Assembly: GCF_000002425.4 (NCBI RefSeq)
Contig: NC_037258.1
Location: forward strand, 2,139,638 to 2,203,637
DNA length: 64,000 nt
From: Physcomitrium patens
Taxonomy: Eukaryota > Streptophyta > Bryopsida > Funariales > Funariaceae
Direction: 5' to 3'
The position numbers and the translations under genes were made by a program. Position 1 is the first letter of the stretch. The number at the start of each line of letters is the position of its first letter. Of this stretch, positions 1-12,560 are shown one piece after another. Below the pieces are notes generated by a model. That model did not search any database, was not told the DNA's origin, and saw only the letters and a program-made list of their open reading frames with translations.

Positions 1-2206
1 AGTTCGCGGTGGAGATGCCGGTTGCTGGTGGTGCCTTCAGCTACCTGCGTATTACCTTCGGTACGTTAGTACCTGGTTTTGTCGCACCTCACCTACTTCC
101 TTCAATTACAGCTTTCTTGTCTTCCAGTATTTATGCAATCATATCTCTAAAAGGCGTTAAAGCAGCTTTTTTCTGTCTGTATTAGCTTGCAATCACGCGT
201 CGGGATTGGTGGATTGCTTGTTTCCATGGAATCGGTCATAATCTGGAAAATAACTTTTGTTTCTTTTCAGGAGAATTCCCTGCTTTCATCGTAGGCGCGA
301 ACTTACTTATGGAATATGTCTTGTCCAACGCGGCCGTAGCAAGAAGCTTCACGTCATATGCCGCGAGTGCGTATGGCGTGCTACAAGTTGATGCGTGGCG
401 CCTGCATGTGGGCGGTTTGGCTGCAGGGTACAATCAGATTGATCTCGTGGCAGTCTCGGTGGTGATGTTCCTCACCGTTTTCTTGTGCTGCAGCACCAAG
501 AAAAGTTCCGTGTTCAACTTGGTGATGACTGTTCTTCACATGGCGTTCATACTTTTCATCATTATCGCCGGATTCGTGAAAGGGGACACAAAGAATCTCA
601 CTCACGCCGGCGATCCAGCGGCCAATCCGTCAGGTTTCGTCCCCATGGGAATCAGAGGGATCTTGGGTGGAGCTGCAATTGTTTATTTTAGCTATATTGG
701 TTTTGATTCTGTCTCGACCACAGCTGAGGAAGTGAAAAATCCAGCCAAGAATATGCCTATTGGTGTCTCAGGTTCAGTGGTCGTCGTCACTGTGCTGTAC
801 TCTCTCATTGCCGTCGCCCTGTGCATGCTGCAGCCTTATGACATGGTACGCTCTACTCTCTTCCCCGTCTCTTTGGCGACATCTTTACAAAGAAATTGTT
901 GACAAATCGTGAAAAAATTTCAGTCGTGTTCGCACTAATGTCTCTAGCTTGTCTACGAATTGCTCGCCGGATTCTAGTGGTTCGAACTGTGTTCGGGGAG
1001 GGTAGGAATGAATGGCTCTGATTAAACTATATTCAAAAGCAATGACCACCTATGGAATTCGAAATATGGGCGGGTTTAAGGGATCTGAAAGTGGCTTGTT
1101 ATTTGCAGATTGACATAGGAGCTCCATTCTCCACTGCGTTTCAGCACGTTGTGGGATGGGAATGGGCAACGAACTTCATTGGTGTAGGAGCCAGTTTAGG
1201 TATCATAACATCACTTCTTGTTGCGATGCTTGGCCAGGCACGCTACATGTGTGTGCTTGGTCGTGCGCACATAGTTCCGCAATGGTTTGCTGTCGTGAAT
1301 TCTTCAACTGGCACACCTATCAACGCTACCGTCTTTCTTGGTATGTTTTGGTATTATACCTGTAGCACTTTTTTTTTGAAAAAAATGATTTTTTTCCTCA
1401 TAGAGAACTTCACACCACCGTTGCAAAGTTCTTATGTGCATATTCGTGTACACAAAAACTAAAAAAGACACCTGTTTCTCTTATTTTTTCTGAATTGCGA
1501 CCGTTAGTGTTTACCAGGTGGATGCACTGCTGCAATTTCACTCTTCACCGACCTCACAGTACTTCTTAATCTTATCTCCATTGGCACTCTCTTCGTTTTT
1601 TACATGGTTGCCAATGCTCTCATCTATCGCCGGCACCACGTTCCTGAGAAGACCAACCCTTTTCGAACGATCGCTTTCCTGACCATCTTCAGCGTTGATG
1701 CCGTTACATTTGTTACTATTTGGCAGTTTGACCACCACAACCGACACACCTGGGCTTTGTACCTGCTGGGTGGTCTGGCTCTCGCTATGACCACCCTATT
1801 TTGGTTCAAGGTGCCAACCGCGCAGAAAAACAAAGACTGGAGTGTTCCGTGCATGCCTTGGGTTGCAGCAGCATCAATTTTCCTGAACGTTTTCCTCCTG
1901 GGTTCAGTGGACAGGGCTTCATATGTCCGGTTTGTTACCTGGACAATCGTCGCAGTTGTATTCTACCTCCTTTACGGTGTCCATTCCACCTACGACGGTG
2001 AAAGAGCTCGAACGTCTTTGGACACTCCACTCAAGGAAGGAATCGAGTTCGAAAAAGAGATGGAGCAGAAATTTGAAGGAGGCCTGAGACCTCTTGTGGT
2101 ACAAGTTAAATTTGAATCGCCTCCTTGGATCCGAGTCATTCCGTCGTCATTCCACAGTGTAACACTGGTTCCGGATATGGACGCAGTTGAGAAAGGAGAG
2201 CGTTAA
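1..2206 (+). CDS. Cationic amino acid transporter, CAT6/CAT7-like (5' end outside window)
   Basis: APC-superfamily transporter that moves cationic and other amino acids across the plasma or vacuolar membrane. Four exons are readable: 1-60, 271-845, 1109-1340 and 1518-2206. All have GT/AG borders and the frame stays open across every junction, giving about 517 residues. The N-terminal 70 or so residues lie before the window. Family landmarks in order are EMPVAGGAFSYLR, a stretch around YVLSNAAVARSFTSY, YIGFDSVSTTAEEV, LLVAMLGQARYM, LGGCTAAISLFTDL and a C-terminal CAT_C block near FLLGSVDRASYVRF and YLLYGVHSTYD. Many hydrophobic membrane segments are present. The YVLSNAAVARSFT block resembles Arabidopsis CAT6/7 more than CAT1/5/8, judged from memory. 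The C-terminal tail after the last membrane segment is about 60 residues and hydrophilic. The gene looks intact. Confidence 0.93.
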
Positions 2207-2996
2207 CACTTTGTCAATGAGTGTTATGGGTGGTCTGTTCTCGAATGCCCTGCAAATGGACAAGAGATTCCTTTGCTAGCAGAGAATCGCTGGGGATATA
2301 GCTGTTTGATATTATTGGTTGATTAGGTGAACTTTGCCCAGCTTTGTACAATCAAAACTAGCATCTCAAGTGGGGTTTAAGGCAACAAAGTAGTACTCTC
2401 GGATTGCAGTTCTCTTCCTTTCTAGTTTAGGGTAACTGACCCGGTTATGTAGAATTGGGTTTAAGCAGCCCTTGCCCATCAGCTGGTGTAAAATTGACAC
2501 TTACATAGCTGACTGTACCTGTATACTTGTACCATATAACAGTACACAAAAAAAAGATCATGACCCTTCACAAGGGTTCAAGGTGTTTATGAAACTCGCT
2601 CTCTTCAGTCGCACTCTTTATTCACAAGGTTGGTTTTATCTGATGGTTTTGTTATCACGTCTCTGATTACTTTTTCTTTTTTTTGCTCTTTTTTTCAATG
2701 GGGCTGTAGGATCTTGTTAACATGCTCCAGTTACAGGGTTTGTCCTTCAGGGCTTGCTTGATTCCATGGTGCCATCATTTTCATTGATCCACACTTTTTG
2801 TGTGCAAATAAGAGTACTGTTCCTGATTTCAGACATGTTTGTAGTGTGACCCACAATGTTGATGGTATTGCTTTGCTTTGCCATGCTTGGTGGCTTAGAA
2901 ATCAAATGTCATGTGAGCTTCAACCAGATTGTGGTGGATGAGGTGAACCCTCTCCTGATTGTGCATTTAAGAAACATAATTAGTGCACCTATTTTT

Positions 2997-3045
<49 letters not shown>

Positions 3046-3861
3046 GTACATAACATTCCTGAATTGTTAGATCTTGAAAAAATTATTGCCTATTATGGAG
3101 TAGATTCAAGAATATTTTTAGTTTTGTTTTGTGTGTTTTATTAAAGGTGTTGCTAATGTCACCACAATTTTGCTACTACCACTGCAACTTGTTATCACAA
3201 TTTTTGCTTATGCCATCACAAGCTATCCTAAATTTATGTTGCACACCACAATGCACTTTATGGAGCAATATTAAGCAGCTTTCTTTATAATAATAATGCA
3301 TTTAAATTAATTAAGTTCTAGAAATCTTGATGAGTTCTTTGAAATAAATCTTGTTCTTCTAAAGTGTAATCTTTAAGAAGTTTGATATTGTTACAAAATG
3401 TTTTTTCTTAGATTTTGAGCAAGCCATTTGAAGTTCTTTTTATGTGTTTTTTTGTACAAAATCAAATTAATTGTGTGTGGTGATGTTCTTTTCTAAGTAT
3501 TAAGAAATATTTTTGAGATTTTATTAGTTGAAGATACATATTATTTTTTTATTTAATTTAAAATTTTGCTTAAATAGTCAATCATATTCAAAAACATATT
3601 TTTATTACTTTTCTTTTAAAGAACTTAGTACAAGTTTATTTAAAAAATGCTATATTTTAACTTAGAAAAAATTAAAAATAGTTGCAAAATGCTAAATTAT
3701 TTAAATAGGAATATTTTTTGAATTATCATTTGACATAAATTTTTATAGAATAATGCATTTATTTTTTTAATATATCCAACCACAAATACATCTTAGCAAT
3801 AAAAAATAATTTACCTATTTATTATTTTAAAATTAAAAATTAAAAACATGATATTATATAT

Positions 3862-3940
3862 ATAAAAAATTGAATCCTAACTTTAGGATTCAATTTTTTA
3901 TATAATTATATATTAAGTTAAATTATATATAATTTAACTT
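3862..3940. repeat. Two adjacent AT-rich hairpins
   Basis: Positions 3862-3900 form an 18-bp perfect inverted repeat around AATCCTAA/TTAGGATT with a 2-base loop. A second palindrome, TTAAGTTAAATTATA with its complement, follows at 3913-3940. The TAACTTTAGGATT segment occurs in the first hairpin and again just after the second. These could be the remains of a small inverted-repeat element. Confidence 0.55.
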
Positions 3941-4001
3941 TAGGATTTTTTAAAAAATACCCTTAATCAACTGTTAATATTTTAAAAATATTTTAGAGAA
4001 A

Positions 4002-4037
<36 letters not shown>

Positions 4038-5222
4038 AACTTTTATCTAATAAGTTTAATTTATTTCTTTTTTACTTAATTGTATATATGAGCCTTCTTT
4101 GCTTTGATATATTAAATTAAAGCACTTAGCTCCAACTGATCTTTAAAAAGAAATAAATGGTTCAAGCATTAAAATGTATATTTAAAGCCATTTTTTGTAT
4201 TATATAATTTTTTTGATATTTTTTTTTCAATATAAAAACTAGTACTTTGTATAGTGATCTGCTTAATCATGTGTGTGTATATATATATATATATACACAT
4301 TCAAATATGATTAAGAAATTAAATCTTAAATTTAAACTTTTTAAATTTGACTAATTTGGTATATTTTAAAGATAAGTTGCTTTTAAAATATATTTATTTA
4401 AGACAGATTTTAAAGTTAGGTAATTATCTAATTTTAAAGGAAGATATTACCTAAAGAAGAAAAAAAAAGAAATTCATTCAAATTTAAAAACTTTATGCTA
4501 GAATAGATACATTTATAATATATACTTCTTCATCTATTTTAATTCAATATTTGCAGATAGAAAGTTATTATGTTTTGTATAAAATTGTATATTAGATTCA
4601 TGATAAGAAGAAAAAACTTTATGCTATCTTCTAACTTATGTATATTTACCATCTAATTAAGTATTCTTAATTCTTTTTAATTCTTCTATTAGCATAATTT
4701 TTTCAAGAAGTATATGTAATGATAAATGAAATATAAAAGATTTGATGTAAAATTTAATACTTGCAAAGTTGTATTAAACTTAGATACAAATATATAATAT
4801 ATATTGTAAAATATAAAACTAAATTTAATTAAAATGAGGTATTAATATTTTGGATTTTAAAATAAAACATAATAAATTGGAACAATAGAGTTGTTAAATT
4901 ACATTAGAAGAACTAAATTTCTAATAACATACAATTTACAATTTATTAGAATTATGTAAATAAAAAATCTATATAATATAATGCAACAAAAATACTACCA
5001 GATCATCAGATTTTTTGAAAAAATATTAAACAACCCATAGTCACAATAATATTTTAAAAGAATCTTTATAGGCTTGTAGGAACTATTTTAATAAAAGAAA
5101 TGATCTAAAACCGAAACCTACTCAATCCATTCAAAACAAAAAGGACTATCAAATTTTTAGGATAGTCGTATGAAAATTACAATAAGATGGGAGAAAAAAA
5201 GAAATGGTAAGTGTCTCCACTT

Positions 5223-5240
5223 CCCTAAACCCTAAACCCT
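5223..5240 (+). repeat. Short telomere-like tract
   Basis: Two and a half units of the plant telomere-type CCCTAAA repeat. It is too short to be called an interstitial telomere and may be a telo-box or chance. Confidence 0.4.
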
Positions 5241-5775
5241 TGTTTAAAGACAATTCTGTGGTGACTATAAAGAGTTATGGGATGATTAAAAAATATGCGT
5301 TGTAGAGGAATAATGCCAACAACAGTAGTTAGGGAGATGATAAAATAGTGTATTGTAGGGTTGTGAAACTACCAAAAATAATTAGGCCGGTGATGAGATT
5401 ATCCATTACGAGATCTTGTACAAGGACACATGACTATTTTTAGCTTTAATAAAATAACAAAATAAATTTCAAAATATCATATCAAGGACATAGTTTATAT
5501 TTGAATTTTTTATGAATAGTAAAAACATTATTAATAATTCTACAAGTCATTTGATAAATGTTTCACAATTCTGCTAGGAAAAAAAAAAGCAAAAAAAAGA
5601 AGAAGATAAAAAACACTCTCACAGTGGTTTCAGAGCAGTAGCACCTTTTGCACAGCGCATGGTTTGGTGTTCTGATAGCTCAAGAAGAGCCTGATTTTGC
5701 ACGTTTTGTAGATCGAAAGGAAACCATAACCTAATAGTTAGTGTTGTTGCGAAAGGTTTTTGGTGTTGGGAAGGA

Positions 5776-6972
5776 TCAGTAGAGGTTGCTGTAATGGTGG
5801 TGGTGAGATGGTCGGTAATAGTTGTGGTGGTTTGCCGGGAGCACAGTTGGTTGCTGCCCGTTGCGGTTGTAGTATGTGAGGTCCCACTGAGGATCGCTGA
5901 TCATGTGTGCGGGCCTGTAGCTCGAAGACCCCAATGCTGCTGCCGAAGAGGGGCTGCTGTAGCCATGGTGAGGCACAATGTGAGCAGGGTGACTAGAATA
6001 CGAGAGGATCTTTGATTTCCTCTTCACTTGCTTCACCCTTTTCAACAGAGCCTGTGGGGCGATGTTCCCTGACACGGTCACAGTCCCTGTGGGTACGCAG
6101 CAATGAACGCTGTAGACGCCTGCCCATCAATCGCATCATTAGATTCCTTCAGAGAAACTTAGAATGTTTGGTTGTGGGAGAAGTTGGTATTCGCACTAGT
6201 TACAATATGAGGAAGAAATACCGTTTGACTGGAAGAGACAGGACCGGATATCGAAATCCCCATTTGTTGCACAAATACCATGTTTTCCAGCTCTGGAACT
6301 ACCTCTGGAATAACATGAAAACTTGAACTAAGGGGGTGACTCCGTAGAGAGTATCACTTACCATTTGTGGCTAAAGCGTGCTTCACCTTTTCCGCACATC
6401 TCTGGCTATCCATTGGAACTCTGAGTATCACATCCTGCTCAGGATTTTCAAGACATATGTGATGTGATGTGATGTGATTTGTTTATATATTTTTTTCCCC
6501 AGCAGTGACCTAACTATTTTAACTGCAAGGCCGAAGGAGGAAGGGACTAGATTAACCAATAATTCCAATTCTAACGGACAGTACATCACGAATTCTCCTG
6601 TATTCTGAGACTGCTGTGAAAAACCGACTTGCTCTGAAACACATCCTGATTGATGGCACCTACTCTGAAAATTGGCACCGACTGATTTCATACGACCTCA
6701 AAAAACGCCACAGTTCAGCAACGCCGGAGAAAAGCGGAGAGAGATCAGCTCACCGGCAACATGGCCCGACCACTGCTGGAGCTGGGATACGATGGAGCGC
6801 GACCACCATATCGATGGCTGTAGTAATCTTCCCCATCGGAGTAGTACTGTGGACCAAGTTGGTATTCCCTTCGGTGATAAGTTCGACCCAAGTCGAAGTC
6901 GCGGTTTCGATAGTCTCCTCCTCCTCCTCCTCCTGCAACGTAACGCACCCTGTCGGGCTTCCCATAGAACAA
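5776..6972 (-). CDS. HMA-domain protein (HIPP-like), copy 1, degenerate metal motif; first exon not located
   Basis: Three minus-strand exons join cleanly: 6972-6754, 6434-6362 and 6119-5776. The donors read CCG|GTGAGC and AATG|GTAAGT, and the acceptors GAGCAG|GAT and GGGCAG|GC. They encode at least 211 residues. The first visible exon opens LFYGKP after a CAG acceptor in phase 0, so a short upstream exon with the true start is missing. The HMA fold runs VILRVPMDSQRC, AEKVKHALATNGV, YSVHCCVPTGTVTVSG and ends ALLKRVKQVKRKSKI. The usual M-C-C-x-K-C metal loop of the two paralogues in this window is here M-D-S-Q-R-C, so the first CxxC cysteine is lost. The C-terminal tail is low complexity, Ser/Tyr/His-rich and ends HHHHYSNLY. 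HMA proteins bind soft metals such as copper or act as protein-interaction modules. Loss of the ligand suggests the second role or weakened binding. Confidence 0.85.
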
Positions 6973-7064
6973 CTGCAGACATCCACACACACGCCACACT
7001 CACCAGTCACTCATACTTCAACAACACTCTCTGCCAAAACCTCAATTCTAGCTCTCTTTCACTC

Positions 7065-7097
<33 letters not shown>

Positions 7098-7834
7098 TTC
7101 TCTCTCCTCTAGTGCATCAAAACAACACCAAAACCAAACACCCCACAAGCAGTTCTACATCCCAACGGAACGCATCTCCGAGGACTGTGTAACCATGAAT
7201 CGGTGTGGACTCTCACATCATCCATCGCCAGCCTCGACATGATAGCACCTTGTTGGAACTAGTGAGCAGCCAGGTATAGATCTCTCTCTCTCTCTCGCTC
7301 TTCTTTGAGTCTGCGGTAGCACTGTTGCTGATTGTAACAAGTTAGAAGAATGACACCCTGCAAGCCAAACAGTGTAAGCAAAAACACACAGACAGCAGCA
7401 TCCACGTCCAGGGAAGGGAAAGGGTCGTCGAGGAATGAGATCTCTCGTGCATAGAGTGATGGGAGTGATTTGATGTGCTAAAGCTGCTGCAGAAAAAGGC
7501 AACGCCGAGGTGGGTTGTATATGTGTATGTATAACCAGGCCGGCACTTGATAATAGATAATAAATAGGTGGGGATATCTCTATCTATCTATCTTTTTTTT
7601 TTTTTTTTTTTTTTTTTTTTCTCTCTCTCTCTCTCTTTATATATATATATATATACATATATTTATTGTTGCTCAGTAGTACTCATGAGTGGGATGAGAA
7701 CTGACACTACTACTACTACTGTGGGTGCCGGTCTCCCTTTGGCATCCCTACCGGCTCTGCTGGTGCCGGCCCCGTATTGCTATGGATTAGAAGGGCCATA
7801 AACTCTTGAGATAAACTAATCTTGTTTTATATTA
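6973..7834. other. 5' region of HMA copy 1 with microsatellites
   Basis: This stretch must hold the promoter and the missing first exon of HMA copy 1. It contains (TA)n at 7069-7095 and a composite T-run, (TC)n and (TA)n tract at 7577-7664. I could not choose a first exon: several minus-strand ATGs exist, for example near 7195, and none is supported by a paralogue match. Confidence 0.5.
7577..7664. repeat. Composite microsatellite (CTAT)n, T-run, (TC)n, (TA)n
   Basis: Uninterrupted simple-sequence blocks follow each other. The same TC-to-TA order occurs at 2990-3045. Confidence 0.9.
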
Positions 7835-8089
7835 GGTAAACAACATATTGTCAAAGGCCTTAGAAATGGAAACCTCTACTTCATCAATTATAAGAAGGTG
7901 AATGGAATTGAAGTGATGGCATTTGTTGATTTTTTACAAAATTAAAACAAGTTTAAAATTTAGCATGAATGATTTGGTCATTCGAATGCCAAAAGAATGA
8001 ATGATCTCTAATCTATGGTAAGTAGCTTAGATCTTGGTTAATTTAATTACAATACCATAACACTTGCTCGTAAAGGTTGTATCCAAGGC

Positions 8090-8120
<31 letters not shown>

Positions 8121-11100
8121 TCTTTATTTCTAAGTGGAATTACAATACATGCTAGCAAATTATTAGAAATTGTACATTTTGATGTTTGTAGATCAATGGG
8201 CATGCCATCAATTGGAAGAGAAAGATATTTTTTTATATTTATTAATTATTTCTTAAAAAAGGTATAGATTTATATCCTTAAAGCTAAGAACAAATATTTC
8301 TAAAGGTTTAAGGATTTTAAAGTACTTTTAGAAAAGCAATATAAGTAGAAGATTAATATATTACACATCGACAATAGAAGTGAGTACATGTCAAAATATT
8401 TTGATGAATTATTGAAGATTCAAGGCATTGCAAGACAAACCCTTGCTCTTTATATTCCAAAACAAATTAAAGTTGCTAAAAGAATTAATTGCATTATTAT
8501 AGAGATGGCAAATAATATGCTTCATGCACAAAATCTTGAATATGAATATTGAAAAAAAACTATGGTTACAATAGTGTATACAAGGAATAAGTGCCCTATA
8601 AGTACATTCATATCAATGATTCCATAAGAAGCTTGGAATTGCAAGCAACTTTATGTTTTTAGATGCATTATTTATATAAAGATATTTAATTTTATGATGT
8701 TCAAACTTGATGGAAAAAAATACAAAATATGTATTTTTTAGATATTATGAAGGTACCAAGGTATATAAGCTAATATGTTTAAAAACCAAAAGATCATTAA
8801 GAGTCATAATATAGAAGTTTTGCAGCATAAGAATACTTGTGGATATTTGGAGATATATCCAAGTAGGAGTAATGGTTTGTTTATAGATACATCTTTAATT
8901 CTAGAAAAGAAAGAATAAGAAGATAATAATGAGGATGGTGGAAATATAAATCAAGATGAAGAGCTAAAGCAAGTAGATAAAAGTTTATCTACAATTGTTA
9001 GAACTAACAATTAAGAAAATCAAGATATTAAAAATGATGATGATGATGATGAGGAGGAGTATCAATCTTTGAATGCAAAAAAATAAGTTTTAAGAGAGAA
9101 GAAGCTTGTTAGAGGCCTTGGAATGTATGAAGATGAATCTTCATCAAGTAAAAAAAATATCCTTTAAGAATTAAAAAACAACTTGGTAAATAGTAGAAGA
9201 ACCACATCTTTTTTCAAGTAAGTAAATAACATGTTAATATTATATTTTTTTTATTGATCCATTGAGTTTATATGATACAATGAAGTCCACAAATTCTATT
9301 AAGTAGGAAAATGCTATAGAAAAAGAGTATAAATCACCTATGGAAAATAGAATATGGAAATTGACTCAACTTCCACCAAATTGATCTTCAATTGGTTGTA
9401 AATAGATATTTAAAACCAAAAAGAATATATTAGGTAATATTATAAGATACAACATTATAATGGTTGCTAAAAGCTACTCACAAGTTATTGGTATTGATTT
9501 TAATGAGATATTTGCTTCTGTAGCCAAATTTACTACCATTAAAATCATTGTGGCAATTAGAACAAAAATGGACTTAGAAATTCATTAAATGGATGTAAAA
9601 AAGGCTTTCTTAAATAAAAATTTGAAAAAAAATATATACATGGATTATCTTCAAGGATTTGTTGAAAAAAGAAAACAAGATCTTTTTTTTAAGTTAAAAA
9701 AATCTTTATATGAACTCAAACAATTACTAAAGACATGGTACTAATGTACTGATATATTCTTTGTAAATGAAAGGTTTGTAAAGAATGAGGCTAATCATTC
9801 TATGTATGTAATGCAATCAAATGAGCTCATATTGATTTTCATCTTTTATATTGATGATTTGATCATCTTAACTGATACCTTGAAGATGATAGATTGATTA
9901 AAAGCAAAGTTAGAAAAAGATTATGAGATGAGTGATTTGGAAGAGCTTTATTATTGTTTAGGAATAGATTTTATAAGAGATTGTATTAAAAAGACTATTA
10001 AAATGAGCAAAGTAAGTACATTAAAGACGTATTGAAACAATTCAATATGAAAGAGTGCAAGCTTATTGGAACACCTTTGGAAATTAATTTGAAGTTGATA
10101 AAGATTATAGATAAGGAATCTAGTCAGATGCAAGGTTTTTGATATAAAAGAGAAGTAGACTCACTTATGTACATAATAGTTGGAATAAGAATGGAGCTTG
10201 CATATGCAATAAGTATTGTGAGTCAATACATATCAAAGGTAGAACAAATTCATTGAGCAACCATCAAAAAAATCATGAAATATTTAAAAAGCACTTTGCA
10301 TATTAAATTGTGCTTAAGAGGTGATAATATTACTTTGTATGGTTATTACGATGCAACTTGGGTTAGAGATGCAAATAATAGAAGGTCAACAACTTAATAT
10401 ATATTCTTTGTTAGAATGAGAGTTATTTTATAGAATTGCAAGAAAAAACCAAGAATTACAAGGTTAATAATAGAAGCAAAGTATATGACAGCAAGCCATG
10501 ATACAATAGAGGTAATATGGCTAAAATAACTTTTTGAAGATATTAGAGTAGTGCAAATGGAAGCAACTCCAATAGAGTGTAACAATCAAGGATGTTTGAC
10601 TTTTGCAAAGAATCCAAAGCATTATTTAAGGACCAAATACATTAACATTTGACATCACTTCACAAGAAAAAAGATTGAAATGGAAGTAATTGATATGAAG
10701 TATTATGCAACAAAAGACATACATGTTGATTTCTTGTCAAAGGCATTAATAAAGAATAGATATTACATGTTGACAGAGGCAATAAGATTGAAAGCCTTTG
10801 ATAAATAACAAAGTAGGAGTATTAAAATAAAAAAAACAAAAAAAAATATTTTATATAAAAAATTATCTTAAATAAGTTACTAATAGTCAAAGGATTGATT
10901 CTTGATATGTGAAAAAAGACATCCTATGGAAATAAGACAAGATCAAGGACCAAGACTCAAAGTCAAGAAAATAAAGTATGAATTAAAAAATATTCAAAGA
11001 CTAAATAAGAGTAATTAATATTTGGTATATGATACTTTTTTGATTAATAAGATGCGAGAGGATCTAAGGACTATATGTATAAAAGTTAAAGTGTAGAAGT

Positions 11101-11170
11101 TGTCTTTTAAGACAACAACTACTACTTATAAGTAATAGATGTTGGAAGTGAGAGTTATCTTATTCCATAC
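7835..11170 (+). mobile_element. Ty1/copia LTR retrotransposon fossil, broken, 5'-truncated
   Basis: Plus-strand translation gives copia pol pieces in the proper order. They are a GAG-pre-integrase and zinc-finger region (about 7.85-8.10 kb, with NAKRMNDL and ARKGCIQGK), an integrase core (about 8.2-8.55 kb, with QGIARQTLA and MLHAQNLEYE), an acidic spacer (about 8.9-9.2 kb), reverse transcriptase (about 9.3-10.1 kb, with DFNEIFASVAKFTTIK and FIFYIDDLIIL) and RNase H (about 10.2-10.8 kb, ending HVDFLSKA). A purine-rich tract near 10.81 kb is followed by about 350 bp that could be the 3' LTR. No 5' LTR or gag was seen. Very many breaks and extreme AT enrichment suggest an old, methylation-decayed copy. 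Confidence 0.85.
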
Positions 11171-11439
11171 TATCTTTGTATATAATTTTTTTGATGCTAT
11201 ATATTGTGACTTTTAAGTTTTTTTTCTTTAATATGACTGACATGGACACTAATTTTTTCTTGAGGATATTTTCAACATCTTTGCTTTTTTTTTACTTATT
11301 GATGATGAACAAGCTGAATAATCTTATGATTGTCTTATTCAACATGTGCATTATTCTCTTTCATTGAATTGAGTAGGTTTTTGACTTACATTGAATTATG
11401 TAATAAAAGACCCTGAAATATGCCCACTATCTCTTCTTT

Positions 11440-12560
11440 GATTGTTAATTTTTGCAACTTTGAGTGCTTGCTCAAACAGTCCAATATACTTGAAGCAATT
11501 TTTTATTACTGTTGGAGATAGTTTTTTTCAAGCTACAAGGCACCAATACATTGTCTATTAGTTGATCAATCTTCTATAATTTGAGCTCATTTTGCTTATC
11601 TTGGTTAAGTATATTTTGCAAATAGAAGTGTTGATAGTACCGTTGAAATGCTGCAATAATTCCAGCATTTATTAATTGAATCTTTGATGTGGTATTTAGA
11701 AGAAGCATATAGATATCAATGTTTGGAGTCATACAATTATTTGTAATATGCGATGGTTCATTGTCTATTGGAAGAAGGATCTGCCAACATGCCCTTTCTA
11801 TCTCTTTATTGAATTTTTTCAACCATTCTTGAAAAGAAAAAAATCCTAATCATCTATGTTTTTTTTATTGGAACATTAATAAAAGTCCAATTATTTGTTT
11901 GTATAGTGGTTGAAGTAACAAGGCTTGTAGGCATGGCTAATAAAAAAAGGAAACAACTTGTGGATTCTATTGGCATTTGCTATAAATGCAATGGTGATCT
12001 TTGTGTTTTTATTTATTTATTTATTTATTTTGTTGTAGTTGACAATTCTTTGTTAAGCAATGGTTTAATCTTGTATCATATTATAAAATACTCTTGTTTC
12101 ATCTATATTATAAATATTGTACAAAATATAACTTGAAATTTGAATGTGTAAAGTAGACATTGTTATATTGATACTAGCTTGATCAATTGAGCTTGCCTCT
12201 CCATGTATTTTAATAACCTTCAACTTGTGACAAGAAAAAAACTTCTCAAACTAGCTATTTGAAAATTTGATTTTATCTTCAAGGATTGTAAGCATCTCTA
12301 CAAACTATGAACATCACTTCTTAATGAGTTCAAATAATAGCATCATATTTCAAGCTTGACATTGGAAAATCTACAAAGCAAGTACCTCCTTGAGTTTTGG
12401 AAAATGAACCATCCTTTGAAACTTTGCTTAAAGTTGATTATTATCTATTGCTATGTACTTATCACATTTCTTTAGAATCTTGCTAATGCTAATTTGTGAG
12501 GGTGCTTTCACAACATTAAATTGAATTTTGGCATACTCAAAAAATGTTGTTTGCAAGATC
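11440..12560 (-). mobile_element. pogo/Tigger-type DNA transposase relic
   Basis: Minus-strand translation gives the successive blocks of a pogo/Tigger (CENP-B-like) transposase. The N-terminal DNA-binding part lies near 12.55-12.37 kb with PSQISISKILKKCDKY and FPKLKEVLAL. The second helix-turn-helix part, FEKFFSCHKLK and IHGEASS, lies near 12.29-12.17 kb. The first catalytic Asp is in IYNIDET near 12.10 kb. IANANRIHKLFPFFI lies near 12.0-11.9 kb, the second Asp in LLPIDNEPSHI near 11.75 kb, and NTTSKIQLINAGIIAAF with QRYYQHFYLQNIL near 11.68-11.60 kb. The longest open piece is 11822-11574. Stops and frame changes interrupt it, so it is dead. No terminal inverted repeats were recognised. Substitutions relative to the family favour A and T. 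Confidence 0.82.

Larger units (their letters stand above)
2207..5775. other. 3' flank of the transporter, then AT-rich intergenic DNA
   Basis: The first 600 bases or so have gene-like composition and probably include the transporter 3' UTR. From about 3.0 kb the sequence becomes very AT-rich, with (TC)n(TA)n at 2990-3045, (TA)n at 4006-4033 and 4271-4297, and two hairpins near 3.9 kb. No conserved reading frame is visible. The last 200 bases are probably the 3' UTR of the minus-strand HMA gene. Confidence 0.6.

Noticed and set aside
5223-5240. Interstitial telomere
   Set aside because: Only two and a half CCCTAAA units, too short to distinguish from a telo-box or chance.
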